Part shown: positions 46,878-57,515 of the stretch, one piece after another
Layout of the letters: the number at the start of each line of letters is the position of its first letter
Numbering within the stretch: the stretch's first letter is position 1
Assembly (NCBI RefSeq): GCF_051020765.1
Contig: NW_027469372.1
Location: 62,001-126,000, forward strand
Source of the DNA: Lasioglossum baleicum
Lineage: Eukaryota; Arthropoda; Insecta; Hymenoptera; Halictidae
Reading direction: 5' to 3'
Length of the DNA stretch: 64,000 bases
Notes under the pieces: generated by a model
What the model was told of the DNA's origin: nothing
Seen by the model: the letters and a program-made list of their open reading frames with translations, nothing else
Database searches by the model: none
Position numbers and translations under genes: made by a program

Positions 46878-49800
46878 ATCTTGCTGCAGACTCACCAATC
46901 CCGCGCGTAAAAATCTCCGCCCCTCAATTACAAAAGAAGTGTGAATTTTTGTTAGACACGGGTTCGGAGATCAATTTAATTCGTGCGTCAAGTCTAGAAC
47001 CAAATCTACCTATAGATCAGACGAACACTATAGAAGTCCAAGGAATAACCGAGGGATCCATTCCAACTCTCGGTCAAATCAAAATACACTTACAGGGTCA
47101 AAACCCTGTCGAATTTCATGTCTTGGAAGAAAACTTCCCAATTAACATCGACGGAATCCTCGGTTCTCCCTTCTTCAGAACAGGAGCCGAGATCTCCTTT
47201 GCGAATGAATACATTACGATAGGAAACATTCGGGTTCCCTTCTCGAACCCTTGCGCGCCCACGGCTGAGCCTCGCGATAAATTGGCAGCAGAGGTTATTT
47301 CAATGCCTTCGTCTATGACCAACGATCTCGTTAAAACTCCAGCCGCCAAGCGTGAGGAACATTCGGCAAGGAACGTTCGAGTGTCTTCCTCAAATCCTCG
47401 TGCACCCGCGGTCAGACCTTGCAGAGCTCCGGTGACGGAGGTTATTTCAATGCCTCCTCGGGATTCGATCGAGTGCTCCCTAGAGAAAAACGCCGTGAAA
47501 AGCCGGCCGGAATCGAAGGAGACTCGAGAGATATCGGAGTACACTGCGAGAAGTCGGATCGTGGAGCGTGAGGATCGAGTCCGAACAAAGACTCCTCCGA
47601 AATCCGAAGAATTCGTCCTCGAACCTCGTACCGTTGCGTGCATAGCGGTCGACGTCGAAGGACCTAAACAGGGATATATCCGCCGTGTTAATGTAGCGCC
47701 GGATGTATTCCTGGGTGACTGCGTTGTCACCAATCGTAAAGGCAAAGCGAGCCTCCGGTGTTTTAACACCTCGTCGGAAAGAGTTTCATTTCGATTGCCC
47801 CCATTGGAGATGGAAGAAATCGAGTCGTACTCTTCCGACCTTTCTAATTCCGGGTACTATCCCGACGCATTCGGTAACCATCCCGACCTTTCTAATTCCG
47901 GGTACTATCCCGACGCATTCGGTAACCATCCCGACCTTACTAATTCCGGGAACCATCCCGACGCATTCGGTAACCATCCCGACCTTTCTAATTCCGGGTA
48001 TCGTCCCGACGTATTCGGTAACCATCCCGACATTACTAACTCCGGTAACCAGCCCGATTCTTATACTAACTCCGGTAACCAGCCCGATTCTTATTCTAAC
48101 TCCGGTAACCAGCCCGATCATTATTCTAACTCCGGTAACCAGCCCGATCAATTCCAAGACCAACTCCATTCCTACGACAATCAAAGATCTTCAAGACCCA
48201 TATGTAAGCAGGTCTGTTCTATACTGCACGATAAATCCAGTGACAGTTCTATACCAGAGAAGGATATCAAAGCCTCCAAAGTAAAAGAACTTCATAACTT
48301 ACTTCGAAATCATATCTTTGATGATCCACAGAAACTCGATTCCTTTCAACTTCCATCTGCACGTTGCCATGCGAAGCGAAACAAATACGATAAAATTAAT
48401 CTCTGCGCTACAGCGAAATACGCGCCAGCAAGAAAGAGATATAAATCCGAGTACCCTCGCGATAACAGATACCCCTACCAGATTAAACGAGCGAAATACG
48501 AAACCTCTGGTCAGCAAAATCTCCTTCCACCACTGGAAGATCAGCATATCACATCGCAACACCGCTCCTCCGAAGCAGCAATCGCCTCAGAGGACCGTCA
48601 GTCCTTAGACACACACGAAACTGTAATCATGCAGCCGATCCAAGTTGCCATCTTACTCTCTATAGCCACGCGAGTGTACACCCTCATCGGATACGATTGT
48701 GGAGGATCTACACTGAACACGACAACGTTCTCCATCATCGATATTCCTGATTGCGAGCCTGAAGAAATCAAGCCCACAGAGGACTCAGTAAAAATCCAAT
48801 TGCTACAACTAGCAGAATTTACTCAGACGAGAGTAATCCAGTGCCACATAGAAATCGACCGCACGATATTCTATTGTGGCATGCACTCACATGTTTCCAT
48901 CGTCACGAACGGACGACAAGAATATTTACTGGCAACCACCAGTGAAACCTGTTCCGAGTTGCAGAAGACCGGAACAATCCTCATCACTCCGACCGCCCAG
49001 GTCACGGGAGTCCAGCCCAATTCTACTACATCCCGCAGCCTCACATTGGCGGGAGAACTTCAAAATAACGGGCAATGCGCGGGAACAACGTACAACGACC
49101 CATTCGGCACTTGGACCAGTGTCGTTGTACAGGCCATTGTTCGAATAACCCTGAGGGACTACACAGCAACAGTGAAGCTCTCTACAGGTCAGATCCATCT
49201 ACAGTCAGGACAAATATGCACCTTCACAAAAGGAAGCTGCCTTGATACGCAAGATGGACATACATTCTGGGACGTCGTTCCCAACGATTACTGCAAGTTC
49301 AATAGCTACGACGTTCTCTACGAAGGACTAGCTACCAGAGTTTCTACAAAGACAAAGTTCTCACCTACACTATATATGGTGGAATCTGAAGACACCACAT
49401 TCGCGTTGACAGAATCTGGTCGTACATCAATTTGCGGTTATATTATTATTCGCACGGAGCACCCCAAACTCTTTATTCTGGATACAAGTTTGTCCGGTAA
49501 ATTCAAGGAACGCACTCACACCATAGTAAGCAATCTGGACATATTCACCTACGTGAATAGTAAGTTCATCTACGTAGAAAAACATCTGAAAAGTCAACTT
49601 ACCCAGTTGTACCAGGATGTCATCCGGCAAAAGTGCGAACTGGAGAAACAGGTCCTTCAAAACGCACTAACGATGTTACACTCATCACCGGAAGAAATAG
49701 CAGCTGCCATTATGCGAGAACCAGGATTCGTCGCAGTTCCAGCTGGAGAAGTGGTGCATATTATAAAGTGCATTCCAGTAACCGTACAAGTTCGGAAAAC

Positions 49801-50716
49801 GGATAAGTGTTTCGATGAACTTCCGATCACTTACCAGAATTCTTCCAAGTTCTTAAAGCCAGGAGACCATATTATAGTTGCCACAGGTACAGAAAAGCCA
49901 TGCAATGAACTCCTGCCGCCTCTCTACAAAATAAACGGAATTTGGTATCGTTTAACGCCGTCACTCACAGAGACCGTTGCCCCAGCAACATTACAACCGC
50001 TCATCAAACCCACGTGGAAGTACGTGGATCCAACAAATATCGCAACAGGCGGAATTTATTCCCAAGAGGATCTCAACAAACTACAGGACCACATCATGTT
50101 TCCAGTGGAAAGAGTGGCCGTAATAAATTCTATCGCCCAAGGAGCATCCGGCAGAGATTACGCAACAGGGAACGTTAATATGTTCAACCTGCTTGATGAA
50201 AACTCCCTGCAACAGATAGCGGAGTCAACAGCACAAAAACTGTGGTCAGGATTCACCACATTTGGTTCAATCAGTGCCGGAGTGCTAGGAATATATATAG
50301 CAATCCGAACAATAAAGACTATCATAAGTACCATAATCAATGGTATTGCATTGCACTCACTTTACGGATGGAGTTTGCATCTAGCAGTCGCCGTATGGAG
50401 CTCCCTCACAAGATTCTTCATCTTCCTGAAGCAAAAGGACAATACTTACACGTATACAGCAAGATACAGGAAAAGTGCAAGTGAAAGTGTTAGTGAACAA
50501 AGTGATTCCCCACCCACCCTAAACCCCGAGAAAAGACAGTCGAAAAATGAACATTGCGAATACGACTTGTCGGACATTACAAAACCAGCCCCAGCCCCAC
50601 GTGCCGACACCGACAACATTTCAGTGCGACCAGTGTTTCGTACAAATATAGGAAATACTCGCCGAGAACTGTGCTCCCTGCGCGGAGTACCCCCGGACGA
50701 TGCATCGCATGAATGA
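46754..50716 (+). CDS. pro-env: Protease-linker-Env polyprotein (B3), intact
   Basis: 1255 codons from the protease motif (46949). Protease and connector as in B1, plus an extra stretch with repeated EVISMP before the connector. Linker repeats: four 16-aa units then four 10-aa units. Env from Met 561 (ATG 48629) is about 695 aa with the same cysteine pattern and short motifs (YDCGGSTLN, FYCGMHSH, VLYEG) as family A Env but with many substitutions, so the two Env lineages have diverged while keeping the fold. A C-terminal hydrophobic segment is followed by a longer tail (KPAPAPRADTDN...) than in A. No RT or integrase. The most complete coding copy of family B. Confidence 0.88.
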   Translation, partial: RVRPPDRSQPQAGGRIINSNYSPHPNSYPDERPVRRFVSAVNLAADSPIPRVKISAPQLQKKCEFLLDTGSEINLIRASSLEPNLPIDQTNTIEVQGITEGSIPTLGQIKIHLQGQNPVEFHVLEENFPINIDGILGSPFFRTGAEISFANEYITIGNIRVPFSNPCAPTAEPRDKLAAEVISMPSSMTNDLVKTPAAKREEHSARNVRVSSSNPRAPAVRPCRAPVTEVISMPPRDSIECSLEKNAVKSRPESKETREISEYTARSRIVEREDRVRTKTPPKSEEFVLEPRTVACIAVDVEGPKQGYIRRVNVAPDVFLGDCVVTNRKGKASLRCFNTSSERVSFRLPPLEMEEIESYSSDLSNSGYYPDAFGNHPDLSNSGYYPDAFGNHPDLTNSGNHPDAFGNHPDLSNSGYRPDVFGNHPDITNSGNQPDSYTNSGNQPDSYSNSGNQPDHYSNSGNQPDQFQDQLHSYDNQRSSRPICKQVCSILHDKSSDSSIPEKDIKASKVKELHNLLRNHIFDDPQKLDSFQLPSARCHAKRNKYDKINLCATAKYAPARKRYKSEYPRDNRYPYQIKRAKYETSGQQNLLPPLEDQHITSQHRSSEAAIASEDRQSLDTHETVIMQPIQVAILLSIATRVYTLIGYDCGGSTLNTTTFSIIDIPDCEPEEIKPTEDSVKIQLLQLAEFTQTRVIQCHIEIDRTIFYCGMHSHVSIVTNGRQEYLLATTSETCSELQKTGTILITPTAQVTGVQPNSTTSRSLTLAGELQNNGQCAGTTYNDPFGTWTSVVVQAIVRITLRDYTATVKLSTGQIHLQSGQICTFTKGSCLDTQDGHTFWDVVPNDYCKFNSYDVLYEGLATRVSTKTKFSPTLYMVESEDTTFALTESGRTSICGYIIIRTEHPKLFILDTSLSGKFKERTHTIVSNLDIFTYVNSKFIYVEKHLKSQLTQLYQDVIRQKCELEKQVLQNALTMLHSSPEEIAAAIMREPGFVAVPAGEVVHIIKCIPVTVQVRKTDKCFDELPITYQNSSKFLKPGDHIIVATGTEKPCNELLPPLYKINGIWYRLTPSLTETVAPATLQPLIKPTWKYVDPTNIATGGIYSQEDLNKLQDHIMFPVERVAVINSIAQGASGRDYATGNVNMFNLLDENSLQQIAESTAQKLWSGFTTFGSISAGVLGIYIAIRTIKTIISTIINGIALHSLYGWSLHLAVAVWSSLTRFFIFLKQKDNTYTYTARYRKSASESVSEQSDSPPTLNPEKRQSKNEHCEYDLSDITKPAPAPRADTDNISVRPVFRTNIGNTRRELCSLRGVPPDDASHE

Positions 50717-50782
50717 GTGTGTGGTCGAGTGTTGAGCGAGAAATTTCTCCCATGTAAGAAATTTCTTTTCCGCGTTGGGAGG

Positions 50783-52264
50783 TGTTACGTCGTCCGATGT
50801 ACGACGTTGGCCTTGTACACACACTATGTATACAAGGTCTGATCTGCATAAGATCCATACACCGTCCCCTAGACATAAGAGCATAGTATTAAGATCTCAT
50901 TATTGTATTGTTCTACTCCTTATCTCCGTCTCTACCCATCACCATAACTTCACCTTGATCAACACCTTACCTCAGTTTCAACCCATCACCACGACACATA
51001 ATGCAATAAAGTATTGCATCACTCTGGAAGCATCTAGAAGCTTCTAGAAACGTCGAGAAGTCCAAAGACTGCTGCATCAGCAGTCCCACGCTCGTAGAGG
51101 GCAATAGGACAGCCACGAGACTGCAGCGTCAGCAGAAATGCACGTGCAGTCCCCGGGAGCAAAGACGCTGCTGCGTCAGCAGTTCTCCCACTCCGACGAC
51201 TGAAGAACAAAGAGACTGCAGCGTCAGCTATCCCCACTCCGACCGAAGGAGGCAAGGCAGAGCGAACGCTTGCATCAGTCCGCCTTCAGCCAGCGACTCG
51301 CACAGACGTGCCTACCTGGCCTCAGAGTCAGTCCGGCTTCAAGAGCAGACGTGTTCAGTCTAGCTCCGCGATAGTGAAGTGTGTCGATCCTTCACTCCTA
51401 ATTCCAATTCCAATTCCAACTCTAACTCAACTCAACTCAAGTCCTAATTCTCATACATTAATCCTACAACATATTACTATATCCATTATTCATTAATCCA
51501 ATTACTACTCCAATTATAATACTACTTACATATTGTATATCAGTGTACTTACCAGTTCTTATTTAATATATCGTTGTTATACCAGTGCTTCGATCTTGTT
51601 ATTCTTGTGTTAGTTCAACACCATCTTCCAATTCAGTTCTTGCATCGAATATATTAAACTCGTGACATATCCGGACTTGGTCTAAAGTGCGCAGTGGAAA
51701 CGCTGAGCCGCCAATAAGGAATTTGAAGCGAGTCATAGAGAAGTTCTCGTGCCACGTCTAGAATTGGTCTAAAGTGCGCAGTGGAAACGCTGAGCCGCCA
51801 CTATAGACGTGAAGCGAGTTAACTACCAAAAAGGTTAATAACAAGTGGAAGTTCATTTTCATTATATTATTAATATTCCATCATTACTATTCCTTACCCA
51901 TGCGACGCCCACGTCGAGCGGGACGCAAGTATCAACTTGCTAAATTGAGACGCGCGTTGAGAAATAAAGCGGTGCTCGATCAAATCATTGCCACTACCGA
52001 GTGGACAGAACTTCTGGGAACCACCGAGCACATTCCGTGTGACGCGTCCGATTACGTTTCTGTATACGGTTGCCCTTGCAACCCTCCTAAAGAGGTCAAC
52101 CACGCGGACCTCTCGCGAGCTCCGACGCCAGTTCTACATCCGGTCGATTGTCCAGAGGTGATCGACATAGCCGACGACGACGACAGCCGAGACACGATCA
52201 TCGTTCCCAGGGTCCGTTGCCGAATCATCCGTGACGTTCCTCTGCCAGCTCATCAACGTGTCGT
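50783..52264 (+). repeat. LTR B (3' LTR of B3), left part
   Basis: Complete LTR start (TGTTACGTCGTCCG), heat-shock cluster 51026-51060, and most of the LTR ORF. Interrupted at TCGT (52261-52264) by the solo LTR B4. The remainder is 54243-54696. Confidence 0.88.
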
Positions 52265-54238
52265 TGTCACGTCCGTCACTGTGTTTTTGTTACAGGTACC
52301 AAGAGAGAGAAAAGGATGGCACTCAAGAACAGTGACAGACGGACGGTGGAGATATGAAGATTAATTGTGGAGTGGTCTTTCGTGCCGAGACAGCCGCGGG
52401 CTGTCATATGCACTAGGACAACCGATATTGCTATGGATGCAGTCAAGAAGAGAACGTCCGACGCGGTTACAAGAAGTGTCCCGACAAGAATCACGCGCGA
52501 GATGATGCAACGAAAACGGTGAGTTTACAGGATTCAGCAATTATACAAGACATTATACGACTCACCGCAATGCTGTATTAACGCCTAATAATATTGTTGC
52601 AGCAGGAACTGGCGGTACTGACAGTAGGTGTCGTACATCGGGTCTTCTATACAGATGTCCTCGAGGTGGGGAAGATCTGGCAGAGTTGCTGCTGCTCGGT
52701 TCGGGACGACATTAGTGGCCTTGGATGCTGGCCGCAAGACGACACGTTGGTGAGCTGGCAGAGGAACGTCACGGATGATTCGGCAACGGACCCTGGGAAC
52801 GATGATCGTGTCTTGGCTGTCGTCGTCGGCTATGTCGATTACCTCAGGACGATCGACCGGATGCAGAACTGGCGTCGGAGCTCGCGAGAGGTCCGCGTGG
52901 TTGACCTCTTTAGGAGGGTTGCAAGGGCAACCGTATACAGAAACGTAATCGGACGCGTCACACGGAATGTGCTCGGTGGTTCCTAGAAGTTCGGTCCACT
53001 CGGTAGTGGCAATGATTTGATCGAGCACCGCTTTATTTCTCAACGCGCGTCTCAATTTAGCAAGTTGATACTTGCGTCCCGCTCGACGTGGGCGTCGCAT
53101 GGGTAAGGAATAGTAATGATGGAATATTAATAATATAATGAAAATGAACTTCCACTTGTTATTAACCTTTTTGGTAGTTAACTCGCTTCACGTCTATAGT
53201 GGCGGCTCAGCGTTTCCACTGCGCTCTTTAGACCAATTCTAGACGTGGCACGAGAACTTCTCTATGACTCGCTTCAAATTCCTTATTGGCGGCTCAGCGT
53301 TTCCACTGCGCACTTTAGACCAAGTCCGGATATGTCACGAGTTTAATATATTCGATGCAAGAACTGAATTGGAAGATGGTGTTGAACTAACACAAGAATA
53401 ACAAGATCGAAGCACTGGTATAACAACGATATATTAAATAAGAACTGGTAAGTACACTGGTATACAATATGTAAGTAATATTATAATAGGAGTAGTAATT
53501 GGATTAATGAATAATGGATATAGTAATATGTTGTAGGAATAATGTATGAGTTGAGTTGAGTTGAGTTAGAATTGGAATTGGAATTGGAATTAGGAGTGAA
53601 GGATCGACACACTTCACTTTCGCGGAGCTAGACTGAACACGTCTGCTCTTGAAGTCGGAAGAAGCCGGACTGGCACGTCCGTGCGAGTCGCTCGCTTGGA
53701 GCGGACCGTTCGAGTCGCTGTCTGGAGGCGGACTGATGCAAGCGTCCGCTCTGCCTTGCCTCCTTCGTTCGGAGTGGGGATAGCTGACGCTGCAGTCTCT
53801 TTGTTCTTCAGTCGTCGGAGTGGGAGAACCGCTGACGTAGCAGCGTCTTCGCTCCCGGGGACTGCACGTGCATTTCTGCTGACGCTGCAGTCTCGTGGCT
53901 GTCCTATTGCCCTCTACGAGCGTGGGACTGCTGATGCAGCAGTCTTTGGACTTCTCGACGTTTCTAGAAGCTTCTAGATGCTTCCAGAGTGATGCAATAC
54001 TTTATTGCATTATGTGTCGTGGTGATGGGTTGAAACTGAGGTAAGGTGTTGATCAAGGTGAAGTTATGGTGATGGGTAGAGACGGAGGTAAGGATTAGAA
54101 CAATAGAATAATGAAATCTTAATACTATGCTCTTATGTCTAGGGGACGGTGTGTGGATCTTATGCAGATCAGACCTTGTATACATAGTGTGTGTACAAGG
54201 CCAACGTCGTACATCGGACGACGTAACATCGTCTTGCG
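52265..54238 (-). mobile_element. B4: solo LTR B, reversed, TSD TCGT
   Basis: 1974-bp LTR B with clean ends (TGTCACGTCC...ACGTAACA on the plus strand) and 4-bp duplicate TCGT on both sides (52261-52264, 54239-54242). No internal sequence, so it is the product of LTR-LTR recombination of an earlier insertion. It carries the heat-shock cluster (53951-53985) and an intact LTR ORF. Confidence 0.9.
52585..53100 (-). CDS. LTR-encoded ORF, 171 aa (solo LTR)
   Basis: Minus-strand copy of the LTR ORF, ATG at 53100. It differs from the 44577 copy by a Cys-to-Arg change before the PEVIDI motif and an in-frame loss of one Asp codon with Arg to Gln beside it (DDDDSRD to DDDSQD). The basic N-terminus and SIM-like motif are kept. 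Confidence 0.5.
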   Translation of the reverse strand: MRRPRRAGRKYQLAKLRRALRNKAVLDQIIATTEWTELLGTTEHIPCDASDYVSVYGCPCNPPKEVNHADLSRAPTPVLHPVDRPEVIDIADDDSQDTIIVPRVRCRIIRDVPLPAHQRVVLRPASKATNVVPNRAAATLPDLPHLEDICIEDPMYDTYCQYRQFLLQQYY

Positions 54239-54242
54239 GCCA

Positions 54243-54696
54243 GCATCCAAGGCCACTAACGTCGTCCCGAACCGAGCAGCAGCAACTCTGCCAGATCTTC
54301 CCCACCTCGAGGACATCTGTATAGAAGATCCGATGTACGACACCTACTGTCAGTACCGCCAGTTCCTGCTGCAACAATATTATTAGGCGTTAATACAACA
54401 TTGCGGTGAGTCGTATAATATCTTGTATAATTGTTGAATCCTGTAAACTCACCGTTCTCGTTGCATCCTCTCGCGCGCGATTCTTGTCGGGACACTCCTT
54501 GTAACCGCGTCGGACGTTCTTTTCTTGACTGCATCCATAGCAATATCGGTTGTCCTAGTGCATATGACAGCCCGCGGCTGTCTCGGCACGAAAGACCACT
54601 CCTCATTTTAATCATAATATCTCAACCGTCCGTCTGTCACTGTTCTCTTTTCTCTCTCCTGGTACCTGTAACAAAAACACAGTGACGGACGTGACA
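54243..54696 (+). repeat. LTR B (3' LTR of B3), right part
   Basis: Resumes after the TSD and ends GACGGACGTGACA at 54696. Contains the end of the split LTR ORF and the donor-like GTGAGT. Confidence 0.85.
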
Positions 54697-56679
54697 ATGC
54701 TTTCACGGACTCTAAGTCTACTGCGTTAAATTGTCAAACAATGATGGAACGCGCAGGGGTTCGCGTGCTAACACTGATTCTATTTTTATTCCTCGATGCC
54801 GTGCTTCTAACATCGGTGACCAACGACTGTCCTACCGACTGCGCCAAATTTGTCACAACAAATTTTGGCAGAGGTAGGACACATGACGTATCCTACAAAA
54901 GTGTTGACGGTGTCTCTAACATCGGTGACCAACGAGTGTCCTACCGACTGCGCCAAATTTGTCACGTCCTGGCGGGGCTATAAAAGCAAGAGAAGAGAAT
55001 ACCGCGGCCCGGCTACTCTACCCTTCCACTGACTGACATTTAATAAAAGTGTTGGTCTTTTTATCAACAGACTAGGACCCGATGCCGACACCTGCATGCA
55101 GTCTTACACAGATGAATGATGCACGCGACCCTGAAACATACGCGGTAATATGTTCCACTTACTTTTACGCTTCGCTTGTTTGTCGATTGACACGAGACAT
55201 GAATTCGCAACGGATGAACAGCTACGGTTGCGCTGATGGCCTTGAATACGGTCCGCTCTGCTTGACAGGCGTTGATCCAAATGGCTGGAAACGACCTTCA
55301 AGGATTGACGACTGCGCCAAACTCTGTCACGTCAATATTTGACAGGAACGACCTCCAATGGTGGACAGCTGGCGGCTACGGTATTGTAGACGGATGCGCT
55401 CGTTGAGGAAACGGGCGTGGACGCTGTACGATACCGTGAATCTAACTCACGAATATCGTCCGCGTGATTGACGATATTTTAACTAGCGAAAACGGACGTG
55501 GATGCTGCGGAGCTTGCTATGCGAGCAAGTCTATCACTATCACGCACGTACGCGAACACGTTGAAACATGAAATTGAATAAGGAATACTATTCGCGAACT
55601 TTCCGGTGAGAACTCTATCTCTAACTAACAACGTGTCACTTCAAACTACGAAGTTAGGAGCAAGGAAATAATAATTGGGATTTAGATTGACTCTGGTAAA
55701 ACAAAGTATATTATAAACGTAAAAGAATACAAAGGTAAAGATGCTTATTATTAACGAAATCGAAATACGTACTAAGTACGAAATATGAAACGCAATAAAA
55801 ATGTTTAATTGAATAAACGAAGTAATATTTGAATTAAACGAATAAGAATACGATATTACTGAATGGTATTAGGGACTGTGTCTAAACAGTATGGATTTGG
55901 GAAGATTGTGTCTAAACAATCTGGATTTGGAAAGACTATGTCTAAATAGTCTGGACTTGGAAGATTGACGAAAACTCGACTGACCCACTCGGGTCCCCGG
56001 AGAGGACTGGGGAGAATCGAACGTTCGTCGACGAATAACGTTCGTCCGAAAAATGCTGACTTCGCAAAAGGGGACCGTGTCCTCTTTGTGCCGGTCTTCG
56101 TCGTAAACAGCGCGATGGCCGCCGCACTAGAGTCAGCAGTTTTCGTTCCCAGTGGTGCAGGACTCGAAAATTAAGTGGTAACCATTGGCGTACCTATTTA
56201 TTTATTTAAATAAATTGGGACTTAGAATATTTTCGAGCGCTTGCTCTTGCAAGGCGTTTCGATGTAAATTTTATATGTCATATGATTAGTTGACATCATT
56301 TGTCGACCGATCATATGTTTGAAAATATTCTAAGTACTTTTGAAAATTACCAAAAATCGAAATTTTGGTAAAGTCTAAACAAACGCGAATTGAGAACCTA
56401 ACCTACAAATTTTTAGGTTAGTTTCATGATTTTCGCTCACGAGTCCAATGATATTTCAATCTTCGAGTTTGGGCCATTTTTGGCTATTTTAGGATTTTGA
56501 CAGATTTTGGTTTTTAGGTTATGTTGATGGATTTCAATCAGATGTACGTGGTGTTAAGGATTCATTGTTATGAAGGATTTTTAGGAGTTTTGGAATCTTT
56601 AAAGGGGAACGCTCGCTCTTATGTATCTAATTTTACATGTAGTCTTAAAGCTAACGTCGGAGGTGCGACCGACGTCACA
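54697..56679 (-). mobile_element. A5: family A remnant (leader + 5' LTR), minus strand
   Basis: Reversed leader with the double PBS (54697-54959) and a reversed LTR A (54960-56679, 1720 bp, with one 81-bp unit). Gag, PR-Env and the 3' LTR are missing; B3's LTR end abuts the leader. The LTR is inserted in another LTR A in opposite orientation, whose right part follows at 56680. The TATAAAAG box facing backwards is present as in A4. Confidence 0.82.
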
Positions 56680-57515
56680 ATAATATACTTTGTTTTACCA
56701 GAGTCAATCTAAATCCCAATTATTATTTCGTTGCTCCTAATTTCGTAGTTTGAAGTGACACGTTGTTAGTGAGAGATAGAGTTCTCACTGGAAAGTTCGC
56801 GAATAGTATTCCTTATTCAATTTCCTGTTTCAACGTGTTCGCGTACGTGCGTGATAGTGATAGACTTGCTCGCATAGCAAGCCCCGCAGCATCCACGTCC
56901 GTTTTCTCGAATCAAAATATCGTCAACCACGCGGACGATATTCGCGAGATAAATTCACGGCATCGCACAGCGTCCACGCCCGTTTTCGCTAGTTAAAATA
57001 TCGTCAATCACGCGGACGATATTCGTGAGTTAGATTCACGGTATCGTACAGCGTCCACGCCCGTTTCCTCAACGAGCGCATCCGTCTACAATACCGTAGC
57101 CGCCAGCTGTCAACCATTGGAGGTCGTTCCTGTCAAATATTGACGTGACAGAATTTGGCGCAGTCGTCAATCCTTGAAGGTCGTTTCCAGCCATTTGGAT
57201 CAACGCCTGTCAAGCAGAGCGGATCGAATTCAAGGCCATCAGCGCAACCGTAGCCGTTCATCCGTTGCGAACCCATTTCTCGTGTCAATCGACAAACAAG
57301 CGAAGCGTAAAAGTAAGTGGAACATATTATCGCGTATGTTTCAGGGTCGCGTGCATCATTCATCTGTGTAAGACCGCATGCAGGTGTCGGCATCGGGTCC
57401 TAGTCTGTTGATAAAAAGACCAACACTTTTATTAAATGTCAGTCAGTGGAAGAGCAGAGTAGCCGGGCCTCGGTATTCTCTTCTCTTGCTCTTATAGCCC
57501 CGCCAGGACGTGACA
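56680..57515 (+). repeat. LTR A, right part
   Basis: Starts in mid-LTR (ATAATATACTTTG, equivalent to base 966 of A1's LTR) and ends GGACGTGACA. Has both 81-bp units. Borders the satellite array directly, so the element probably inserted in the satellite; the left flank that would prove it is missing. Confidence 0.8.

Larger units (their letters stand above)
51900..54386 (+). pseudogene. LTR ORF split by solo LTR insertion
   Basis: ATG at 51900; the reading frame is identical to 44577-45095 up to codon 122 and is then broken by the 1974-bp solo LTR. The remaining codons resume at 54243 after the TSD and end with TAG at 54384-54386. Transcription through it would meet the inserted LTR in reverse. 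Confidence 0.75.
43690..54696 (+). mobile_element. B3: family B element with intact coding, nested solo LTR
   Basis: Truncated 5' LTR, PBS, intact gag and PR-Env, weak purine tract (TTGGGAGG), and a 3' LTR (50783-52264 plus 54243-54696) split by the solo LTR B4. It is the only B copy here with Env. The loss of the LTR start leaves no left TSD; the right flank is A leader sequence (54697). Confidence 0.88.

Noticed and set aside
1..57515. Host genes hidden between elements
   Set aside because: Every junction I followed passes from one LTR or internal region straight into another; no unassigned stretch over about 50 bp was left.
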